Assembly (NCBI GenBank): GCA_002685455.1
Contig: NYXF01000018.1
Coordinates: 1 to 8,399 of the forward strand
Length of the DNA: 8,399 bases
Reading direction: 5' to 3'
From: Porticoccus sp.
Lineage (GTDB): Bacteria > Pseudomonadota > Gammaproteobacteria > Pseudomonadales > Porticoccaceae
The notes under the pieces are model-generated. The model was not told the DNA's origin, searched no databases, and saw only the letters and a list, made by a program, of their open reading frames with translations. A program made the position numbers and the translations under genes. Below, in pieces: positions 1-5,669 of this stretch (its first letter is position 1; the number at the start of each line of letters is the position of its first letter).

Positions 1-264
1 TGTAACATTTGTAGCATCAGTAACATCTGCACTAGCTTCAATGGCGTCTAATTTCGTTTTATCTCCATCAGCAAAAGCTCCCTCACTTGGTTTAGCTTGC
101 AAAGTTGATATGGTTACTCCTTTAATACCTGCCAGATCAGTAACCTCCGAGTCCATTAACGCCCCTGCTGCTGTAACATTTGTAGCATCAGTAACATCTG
201 CACTAGCTTCAATGGCGTCTAATTTCGTTTTATCTCCATCAGCAAAAGCTCCCTCACTTGGTTT
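1..264 (-). repeat. 171-bp direct repeat with a perfectly conserved 93-bp core
   Basis: Positions 1-93 and 172-264 are identical base for base, giving a 171-bp (57-residue) period that keeps the reading frame. The encoded core is KPSEGAFADGDKTKLD followed by AIEASADVTDATNVT. The segment between the cores reads AAGALMDSEVTDLAGIKGVT and is seen once. DKTKLDxIExxAD motifs are common in phage fibres near receptor-binding or chaperone-proximal regions. The window cuts the array, so more copies may follow. Confidence 0.9.
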
Positions 265-3200
265 TACTTGCTTTGCATTAAGCTGAGTCTGGATATCGGA
301 AGTGACATTATCTACATAATTGAGCTCTGCAGCACTTGATGTTATAGCTGTTCCACCAATATTTAATCCCCCAGCGTACAGAGTTGCTCCTGCATCTTGC
401 GCGGCATATACTCTTGTAACATCGGCATTACCAATGACAGCGTAGTTGTTTCCTTGTCCTGTAGCTCCCTTACCAATAACTATCTGATTGCTTGCTCCTG
501 ATGCGCTAACTTCAGAGTCATAACCAATGACAACATTATTAGTTCCGGAAGTTAAAACATCGCCAGCGTAATAACCTAAGGCAGTATTACCACCTCCAGT
601 TGTGTTGTATAGAGAAAAACCTCCAACAGCTACGTTATTATTTGCAGATACTGCCGCTGGAAGAGCACTTATACCAACAGCCGTGTTGTTATGACCGGTT
701 GTATTTTTGAGTAGTGACTCCTGACCGATAGCAACATTATACCTTCCGGTAGTATTATCTCCTAATGTTCTCCTACCAAAAGCATTATTACCAAAACCTG
801 ATGTGTTATCTTCTAATGCATTATCTCCTACGGCGGTATTATCATATCCTGTAGTATTTGTTGTCAGTGAGTTATACCCGACAGCTGTATTTTTATCTCC
901 AGTTGTAATGGCGTCTAAAGCAGTAGTTCCTAAACCAATATTTCTCTCAGCAGTACTCGTAGTTGATGATGGGTCGTTACCTATATAAATTGAATTACTC
1001 TCAACCACAATGTCAGATAAATTATTTATTGATGTGTTAGAGTTCACAAATGTTGTTATGTCAGAGACTAGAGCCTGCTTCATTGTACCGTTATCGTTAA
1101 CAATAACTCCGTCTGTAGCTGACAGACTTACTGATGAGGCGTTCGTGGAACCATCCACAACATTTATCTCTGTTGCCGTTGATGTGACCGATGCCCCGTT
1201 CAGGTCAATTCCATCAACATATGCAACACCGTCAATGTAGATATCTTTAAACTCTACCGCGTCACTACCTAAGTCTACCTCATTATTATCTGTTGGGTAC
1301 CATGCCGTGATATCGCCATTACCTATAGTCACCGTGTTAGCTCCCTTACCCGTCACAGTAGAACCTATAACAATCTGATTATTTCCAGTTGCAGTCCCTA
1401 CACTTGCGTCATAACCCACTACTACGTTATCAGTACCCGATGTGATTTCGTTACCGGCTTGATATCCTAGTCCGACATTATTTGCAGCGTTCGTGTTATA
1501 GAGAGAGTTAAAACCTAAGGCAGTATTATAGTTAGATTTATTGCTGAATAGGGCGCTGTTTCCAATAGCTACGTTTTCATTACCTGTCTCATTTTGTTTT
1601 AAACTTTCAGAACCCACAGAGACGTTATAATTACCGCCAGTAACTATGTTATTTGAACTAAGGTATCCCACTGCAGTATTTGAATTACCGCCAGTATTTT
1701 TATTGAGGGCGTACCCACCCACAGCAGTATTTTTCTCTCCAGTTGTTATAAACTTCATAGTCCCAACCCCAAAACCAGAATTATAATCACCAGTAATGTC
1801 AGTGTCAATCTTTCCCCTTAGGGCATTGCTACCGACAGCAGTATTTGAGTTAGCTCCGTTGGCGTCTTGCATAGACTGGTACCCTATTGCGACATTACCT
1901 GAGCTAGAAACATTGTCTCTCAAGGCCGAGGCACCTATTGCAACATTTTGCCCTCCTGTCGTATTTTCTTTTAAGGCTCTCCAACCTATACCTATATTGT
2001 AATCTCCCGTTGTGACACTGCTTAAAGATGCCGCACTTATGCCCACATTGGCGACAGCTGCTCCTGCAGATGCTGATGGAGTATTACCTAGATAGATTGA
2101 CTGCGCGTTGTCTTCGTTAGCGTTAGAGTTAATTATCTTCACATCGGAAAGATTGTTTAGTGCGATGTTATCATTTACGTACGTCGAGACGTCAGACATC
2201 GGTACAGTCTTCATAGATCCACCGTCGTTTACAACAACACCATCCGTTCCAGTGAGAGTCGTTGAACTGCCAACTGCAGTCCCCCCGTCAAGGAGATTAA
2301 GTTCTGTTGTGGTGAGAGTTGCTCCATCTAGAATATTAAGTTCTGTTGAGTTTGAGGTTATCCCGTCAAGGGCACCAAGTTCCTGAGCGGTAACATCTGA
2401 GACGCCAATTTTTCCACTTCCGTTAGAGACAAGAGCCCTTGATACAGTTAAGTCATTAGTAAGCACTGTAGTTGCAGCGCCTGTCAGGGTAGCTTGCTTA
2501 TTGTCTAGCTGTGTCTGGATATTAGATGTTACCCCGTCAGTAAAATTTAATTCTTCAGTAGTTGAGGTCACACCGTCAAGGAGGTTAAGCTCTGCCGCGT
2601 CGGCAGTCATGCCGTCGATAAGGTTGAGCTCAGTAGTAGATGTTGTCAAACCACTTAGTTTATTAACCTCTGCTGTTGTGGCAGTTACTCCGTCGAGGAT
2701 ATTTATCTCTGCAGTAGTTGCTGTCACTCCATCCAGGATATTTACCTCAGCCGTAGTTGCTGTAACACCATCGAGGATATTTATCTCTGCAGCATTTGCT
2801 GTCACTCCGTCTAGTATATTTATCTCATCTTTTGTCGCAGTGACTCCGTCAAGGATATTGAGTTCTGCGGTTGTGGCAGTTACTCCGTCCATGGTATTTA
2901 TCTCAGCTGTAGTTGCTGTCACTCCGTCTATGATATTTATCTCTGCTGTAGTTGCTGTCACTCCGTCGAGGATGTTTATCTCGTCTTTTGTCGCTGTAAC
3001 ACCATCGAGGATATTTATCTCATCCGTAGTTGCTGTAACACCATCGAGGATATTTATCTCATCCTTAGTTGCTGTAACACCATCGAGGATATTTATCTCT
3101 GCAGCAGTTGCTGTCACTCCTTCCAGGATATTTATCTCGTCTTTGGTCGAAGTGACTCCGTCAAGGATATTGAGTTCTGCGGTTGTGGCAGTTACTCCGT

Positions 3201-5595
3201 CCATGATATTTATCTCAGCTGTAGTTGCTGTCACTCCGTCGAGGATATTTATCTCATCCGCAGTCGAGGTAATTCCTAGGTTAGTCAGATTCACTCCAAG
3301 TGTAGTCCTCATAGCTGCTGCGTCTGTGTCGTCTAATAAATTTCTAGCTGCGCCAGTCAGGTCAGTTGTAGAATATTTGTCAGCATCAGTAGTATATACC
3401 ATCTTATCTGATGCGGTAGTAAGGTCCGATAGTGACTGCAGACCAAGGTCGTATGCCTGTACATTTGTCCCTATCACCAGACCCAAGTTTGTTCTAGCGC
3501 CCTCAGCGGTTGAGGAACCTGTCCCACCGTCGGCGACTGCGATATCTGTTACCCCTGTTATGCTACCACCTGTGATTGTGACGTTGTCTTTACTCTGTGT
3601 CGCAATATCTCCGAGGCCAAGTGTCGTCCTCTGTACAGAGGCGTTGGCGTCGTCCAAAAGGTTTTTACCTGCTGTCGTGAGCACATAGGTAGCAGCAGTA
3701 CCATCCCCAGTAAACTGAATTCCTTTGTCCGCCGCAGAGGTTAAACCGGCTATTGCCTGGAGCTCGGAGTCGTAAGCCTGTACATTAGTTCCAATCTCTA
3801 TTCCAAGGTTTTTTCTTGCGTCAGCTGCAGTGGATGCTCCAGTACCACCGTCAGAGAGTGTGATGTCTGTGACGCCAGTTACTGTACCACCAGTTATTTT
3901 TACATTATTTACATTTTGGGTTGCTATACTTCCTAGGCTTAAAGCGTCTCTTGTCTGTGACGCATTTTTCTTCACAAATGCTGTACCACTCCCAACTATA
4001 AAATTATTTAGTGTTGGGTCTAGAGACGAGATGTCATCCAGCAGCTTGTCGTAAGCCTGCACATCTGTACCAATTGCTACACCTAAATTTGTTCTGGCAG
4101 AAGATGCTGTTGTGGCACCTGTTCCACCGTCTGCTATAGCTATAGCTTCTGATAGTCCACTAACCTCAGCTCCTATTATCTTTCCTCCAGTTATGTTTAC
4201 ATTATTAGCGTTTTGGGTAGCCATTGTGCCAAGACCTAGATTAGTTCTGGCGCCTGAGGCGGTAGACGATCCTGTACCTCCGTCGGCAACAGTAATATCT
4301 GTTATTCCTTTTACCTCTCCTCCTGTTATGGAGACCTTAAAATTATCTTGTGTGGCCATTGTGCCGAGTTCGAAGTTAGCTCTTGCGGCAGCTGCACTAG
4401 TACCACCAGAACCACCTAGTTCAATTGGTATCGTTCCAACTGTGATCTCCTGTCCCGATAGGGTCAGGTAATTTGATGGCACATCCGTAAGCGAGACATT
4501 TACTGAGTTATCCGTTCCTGCAGAGTCTACATTTAGATTCAGCCTTGCCTGCTTTGACGTAGACGCTCCTGTACCACCGTCGAATATTGATATATCTGCT
4601 ACTCCTGTTATAGACCCTCCATTGATTATTACCGAGTTTGCGTTCTGAGTAGACATGGTCCCAAGGCCGAGAGAATTCCTCACGGTGTTTCCGTCCTCAG
4701 ATACAAAATTTATTCCGTCACCCACAATAAAAGATGCATCTTTCGGGTTCAAGATAGATATTCTTGTGAGGTTATTATTCCGAGGCTGCTTATCGTCAAT
4801 CTGAGACTGGATATTTGACTTTATATTATCAAGCGTATTTAGCTCAGGTGCTGAGATTCCAGAAACGGCAATCTTTCCTGCCACATTAGAGACAAGAACT
4901 CTCGAGGTGTCAAGGTCAGCAGTAACTACGGAGCTTGCCCCACCTGTAATTGTTGCGTCGTCTCCCTTCTCACCCTTCTCTCCTTTCTCACCTTCCTCTC
5001 CCTTAGGTCCTGTCAGTGTAAGAAAAAAATCTGCCTCAGTACCAGTATTACCCTGGTCTATCCATATCTCGTATGCGCTCATTCCGTCAGCTCCTGCGGC
5101 ACCTGTTAGGTCTGATGTTGTGAAACTTGTTCCGTCGGTATACCTTAGAGTAAAGGTCCCGTCCTTATTATCTCTTGTCTCCTGTATACCTACTCCGTCT
5201 TCACCTCCGGTTCCTGAACCGGCGCTCAGTGCATATAGAGCATAGGGCACACTTAGCAGCTGTGTTGTACCCATATCGATACCATCCACTTTAACATTAA
5301 CAAAAAATGTTCCTGCTCCCCAGTTAATATTTAAGAAGTTGTCAGCGGTAGATCCGTTACCAATAATTATACCGTCTGCGAGACCGTATTTATTTGTTAC
5401 CACTGTGTGTGACTCCGTGTAGACCGCGTCCCCAGTAGCGTTCCTTATCTCAAAGGTAAATTGAACTCCTTGGTTTGATCTTATATTCCCGTTAGAATCT
5501 CTCACTATGGCCTGGTAGTTAAATCCCTGAGGGGCCTGGGAATATGAGTAGTTAGAGAGAAAAAGTAGTAATAGTAATGATATAATTTTTTTCAT
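1..5595 (-). CDS. Giant repetitive tail-fibre-like / YadA-head-like surface protein, C-terminus beyond window
   Basis: An uninterrupted minus-strand frame of 1865 codons runs from an ATG at 5595-5593 off the left edge; I translated it throughout and found no stop. Residues 1-19 are a signal peptide (MKKIISLLLLLFLSNYSYS, then Gln). Residues 20-122 are the PQGFNYQ...SVPYALYA domain of Bacteroidota surface proteins. Then come SAYEIW-type linker and collagen-like triplets (196-213), DGGTG/LGTMATQ/ITGG repeats (306-769), a 13-residue tandem array (about 773-1024), two YadA-like head blocks (1166-1428 and 1535-1725), and a duplicated DKTKLDAIEASADV motif at the visible end. These repeat types occur in phage tail fibres and trimeric adhesins and usually build elongated trimeric beta-rich shafts. 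I infer an exported, cell-surface or secreted fibre. The ATG is preferred because the signal peptide follows it directly. No catalytic motif is visible, and the unseen C-terminus could hold an S74 chaperone or a secretion signal. Certain as a CDS; the exact role is inferred. Confidence 0.93.
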   Translation of the reverse strand, partial: MKKIISLLLLLFLSNYSYSQAPQGFNYQAIVRDSNGNIRSNQGVQFTFEIRNATGDAVYTESHTVVTNKYGLADGIIIGNGSTADNFLNINWGAGTFFVNVKVDGIDMGTTQLLSVPYALYALSAGSGTGGEDGVGIQETRDNKDGTFTLRYTDGTSFTTSDLTGAAGADGMSAYEIWIDQGNTGTEADFFLTLTGPKGEEGEKGEKGEKGDDATITGGASSVVTADLDTSRVLVSNVAGKIAVSGISAPELNTLDNIKSNIQSQIDDKQPRNNNLTRISILNPKDASFIVGDGINFVSEDGNTVRNSLGLGTMSTQNANSVIINGGSITGVADISIFDGGTGASTSKQARLNLNVDSAGTDNSVNVSLTDVPSNYLTLSGQEITVGTIPIELGGSGGTSAAAARANFELGTMATQDNFKVSITGGEVKGITDITVADGGTGSSTASGARTNLGLGTMATQNANNVNITGGKIIGAEVSGLSEAIAIADGGTGATTASSARTNLGVAIGTDVQAYDKLLDDISSLDPTLNNFIVGSGTAFVKKNASQTRDALSLGSIATQNVNNVKITGGTVTGVTDITLSDGGTGASTAADARKNLGIEIGTNVQAYDSELQAIAGLTSAADKGIQFTGDGTAATYVLTTAGKNLLDDANASVQRTTLGLGDIATQSKDNVTITGGSITGVTDIAVADGGTGSSTAEGARTNLGLVIGTNVQAYDLGLQSLSDLTTASDKMVYTTDADKYSTTDLTGAARNLLDDTDAAAMRTTLGVNLTNLGITSTADEINILDGVTATTAEINIMDGVTATTAELNILDGVTSTKDEINILEGVTATAAEINILDGVTATKDEINILDGVTATTDEINILDGVTATKDEINILDGVTATTAEINIIDGVTATTAEINTMDGVTATTAELNILDGVTATKDEINILDGVTANAAEINILDGVTATTAEVNILDGVTATTAEINILDGVTATTAEVNKLSGLTTSTTELNLIDGMTADAAELNLLDGVTSTTEELNFTDGVTSNIQTQLDNKQATLTGAATTVLTNDLTVSRALVSNGSGKIGVSDVTAQELGALDGITSNSTELNILDGATLTTTELNLLDGGTAVGSSTTLTGTDGVVVNDGGSMKTVPMSDVSTYVNDNIALNNLSDVKIINSNANEDNAQSIYLGNTPSASAGAAVANVGISAASLSSVTTGDYNIGIGWRALKENTTGGQNVAIGASALRDNVSSSGNVAIGYQSMQDANGANSNTAVGSNALRGKIDTDITGDYNSGFGVGTMKFITTGEKNTAVGGYALNKNTGGNSNTAVGYLSSNNIVTGGNYNVSVGSESLKQNETGNENVAIGNSALFSNKSNYNTALGFNSLYNTNAANNVGLGYQAGNEITSGTDNVVVGYDASVGTATGNNQIVIGSTVTGKGANTVTIGNGDITAWYPTDNNEVDLGSDAVEFKDIYIDGVAYVDGIDLNGASVTSTATEINVVDGSTNASSVSLSATDGVIVNDNGTMKQALVSDITTFVNSNTSINNLSDIVVESNSIYIGNDPSSTTSTAERNIGLGTTALDAITTGDKNTAVGYNSLTTNTTGYDNTAVGDNALEDNTSGFGNNAFGRRTLGDNTTGRYNVAIGQESLLKNTTGHNNTAVGISALPAAVSANNNVAVGGFSLYNTTGGGNTALGYYAGDVLTSGTNNVVIGYDSEVSASGASNQIVIGKGATGQGNNYAVIGNADVTRVYAAQDAGATLYAGGLNIGGTAITSSAAELNYVDNVTSDIQTQLNAKQVKPSEGAFADGDKTKLDAIEASADVTDATNVTAAGALMDSEVTDLAGIKGVTISTLQAKPSEGAFADGDKTKLDAIEASADVTDATNVT
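421..993 (-). repeat. YadA-like head repeat block 2
   Basis: Residues 1535-1725 contain about 11 head-type repeats (NIGLG, NTAVG twice, NNAFG, NVAIG, NTAVG, NVAVG, NTALG, NVVIG, QIVIG, YAVIG). The entry SIYIGNDPSS and exit NVVIGYD...NQIVIG...GNAD match those of block 1 (SIYLGNTPSA; NVVVGYD...NQIVIG...GNGD). It is 72 residues shorter than block 1 by these boundaries, so several beta-roll turns were lost here or gained there after the module was duplicated. Confidence 0.87.
1003..1116 (-). repeat. TDGV-VND-MK module, copy 2
   Basis: Thirty-eight residues beginning TDGVIVNDNGTMKQA and ending NNLSDIVV, diverged from copy 1 at 2134-2247 but without indels. It precedes the second YadA-like head block. 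Confidence 0.8.
1312..2100 (-). repeat. YadA-like head repeat block 1
   Basis: Residues 1166-1428 contain about 14 repeats of the form (S/N)xxAxGxx(A/S)Lxxx(T)TGxxN(T/V)A(V/I)G: NIGIG, NVAIG twice, NTAVG three times, NVSVG, NTALG, NVGLG, NVVVG, QIVIG and TVTIG among others. This is the left-handed parallel beta-roll repeat of trimeric autotransporter heads (YadA, Hia), and it is also used in Bacteroidota fibre proteins. The block is followed by LGSDAVEFKDIYIDGVAYVDG, a segment well known from marine tail-fibre proteins. A binding or adhesion surface is the likely role, inferred from the fold. Confidence 0.87.
2134..2247 (-). repeat. TDGV-VND-MK module, copy 1
   Basis: Thirty-eight residues beginning TDGVVVNDGGSMKTV and ending NNLSDVKI. 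By my count 21 of 38 residues match the copy at 1003-1116, which lies exactly 1131 bp further along. It directly precedes the first YadA-like head block, and the same order holds for copy 2, so the pair marks a duplicated large module. Confidence 0.8.
2278..2378 (-). repeat. Small satellite array of the same 13-residue repeat, three units
   Basis: Beyond the main array the same motif returns as ALDGITSNSTELN, ILDGATLTTTELN and LLDGG, with Asp codons at 2367, 2328 and 2289, again 39 bp apart. It is out of register with the main array: the gap from 2538 to 2367 is 171 bp, not a multiple of 39. The intervening segment is a LTGAATTVL...SRALVSNGSGKIGVS module that resembles the one after the collagen-like stretch. 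Confidence 0.8.
2394..2487 (-). repeat. SRALVSN-GKIGVS module, second copy of the segment at 4807-4950
   Basis: The translation LTGAATTVLTNDLTVSRALV followed by SNGSGKIGVSDVTAQELGAL matches the earlier ITGGASSVVTADLDTSRVLV followed by SNVAGKIAVSGISAPELNTL (about 4807-4950). Both copies sit next to a xxxIQxQ(I/L)DxKQ segment. The arrangement is a repeated junction module between shaft sections, of a kind often seen in marine phage fibre proteins. Confidence 0.7.
2524..3279 (-). repeat. 39-bp tandem array encoding a 13-residue repeat, about 19 units plus a partial
   Basis: The unit encodes approximately DGVTATTAEINIL and recurs at an exact 39-bp period. Aspartate or equivalent codons fall at 3279 (Leu here), 3240, 3201 and so on down to 2538, with no indels. 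Positions 1-4 (DGVT) and 9-13 (EINIL or ELNIL) are the most constant; positions 5-8 vary (ATTA, ATKD, STKD, ATAA, ANAA, ADAA). The first unit, LGITSTADEINIL, is an entry variant, and the last, DGVTSNIQTQLDN, runs into the next module. TxxELNxLDG repeats are known from phage tail fibres, usually in smaller numbers. The likely product is a regular beta-helical shaft. Confidence 0.95.
3289..4680 (-). repeat. Tail-fibre repeat region (LGTMATQ / ITGG / DGGTG / NLG modules)
   Basis: Residues 306-769 contain five copies of a LGxMATQ-(N/D)xxxV-IxGG motif (near 4670, 4368, 4233, 3933 and 3615) and six of DGGTGxxTAxxARxNLG (near 4579, 4416, 4280, 4133, 3850 and 3532). The copy near 4416 is degenerate (LGGSGGTSAAAARANFE). 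Three copies also carry IGTxVQAYDxxL after NLG. These modules are widespread in tail fibres of marine and enteric phages and in prophage-like proteins. They probably form repeating beta-rich shaft segments. Copy lengths vary through inserted segments such as LDPTLNNFIVGSGTAF, so this is a mosaic rather than a strict tandem array. Confidence 0.85.
4957..5010 (-). repeat. Collagen-like Gly-X-Y stretch
   Basis: Residues 196-213 read GPKGEEGEKGEKGEKGDD, six uninterrupted Gly-X-Y triplets rich in Glu-Lys pairs. They follow a segment containing SAYEIW and GNTGTEADF, which commonly precedes collagen-like triplets in phage and bacterial fibres. Short stretches like this favour trimerisation through inter-chain salt bridges, which suits a trimeric fibre. 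The stretch marks the change from the N-terminal domain to the repetitive shaft. Confidence 0.8.
5230..5538 (-). other. Bacteroidota-type N-terminal beta domain (PQGFNYQ...SVPYALYA)
   Basis: Residues 20-122 open with QAPQGFNYQAIVRDSNGN, continue through ETHTV-like TESHTVVTNKYGLADG and an INWGAGTFFVNVKVDG strand, and close with TQLLSVPYALYALSA. This pattern recurs at the start of many secreted repetitive proteins of Flavobacteriia and relatives, usually directly before tail-fibre or S74 modules. It probably forms a small beta-sandwich. I recognise the family by its motif; its biochemical role is not established to my knowledge. Confidence 0.8.
5539..5595 (-). other. Signal peptide of the fibre protein
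   Basis: Residues 1-19 show a two-lysine n-region, a leucine-rich hydrophobic core (ISLLLLLFL) and a polar end SNYSYS before Gln20. Cleavage before Gln, giving a potential pyroglutamate N-terminus, is common in Bacteroidota. There is no cysteine near the site, so a lipoprotein is unlikely. This indicates Sec-dependent export. Confidence 0.85.
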
Positions 5596-5669
5596 AATAT
5601 AAAATTTGGGATAAATACAAACTTAAATAAAAATCAACTTAAATACTTAATGAGAGATGAAAAATGAAA
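5596..5669 (-). other. AT-rich 74-bp intergenic gap
   Basis: The gap between the stop of the upstream gene and the fibre ATG is strongly AT-rich. A 10-bp direct repeat, aacttaaata, occurs at 5620-5629 and 5636-5645 with a 16-bp period. I see no GC-rich hairpin plus T-run, so no intrinsic terminator is evident, and read-through from the upstream gene is possible. There is no Shine-Dalgarno sequence before the ATG, as is common in Bacteroidota. Confidence 0.6.
5618..5625 (-). promoter_or_regulatory. Possible Bacteroidota -7 promoter element (TAnnTTTG)
   Basis: The minus strand reads TAAGTTTG, matching the TAnnTTTG -7 consensus of Bacteroidota sigma-A promoters, 22 bp before the fibre ATG. No TTG lies at the usual -33 spacing; the only nearby TTG (5635-5637) is too close. 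This is a weak prediction in AT-rich DNA, but it would allow the fibre gene its own transcript with a short leader. Confidence 0.35.

Noticed and set aside
2524..3279. The regular array as a possible CRISPR
   Set aside because: The period is 39 bp with no alternation of constant repeat and unique spacer. Variation is codon-like, and the frame is open throughout, so it is a coding tandem repeat.
2501..3688. A 395-codon plus-strand open frame with regular VAVTPSRIFISAV-like repeats
   Set aside because: It is the antisense reading of the 39-bp array. A 39-bp period lacking stops in one antisense frame stays open in every unit. The minus frame carries a signal peptide, recognisable domains and continuity over 1865 codons, so the plus frame is a shadow.
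41..5245. Other short plus-strand open frames between 41 and 5245
   Set aside because: All lie antisense to the continuous fibre frame, have no recognisable domains, and are rich in Ser/Val/Pro as expected from reversed Thr/Gly/Asp/Asn codons.
1..5595. Possible diversity-generating retroelement target
   Set aside because: No reverse transcriptase, template repeat or adenine-biased variable region is visible in the window. Variation between repeats looks like duplication and drift.
5596..5669. Intrinsic terminator between the two genes
   Set aside because: The gap is AT-rich with T-runs, but no stable GC-containing hairpin precedes them.
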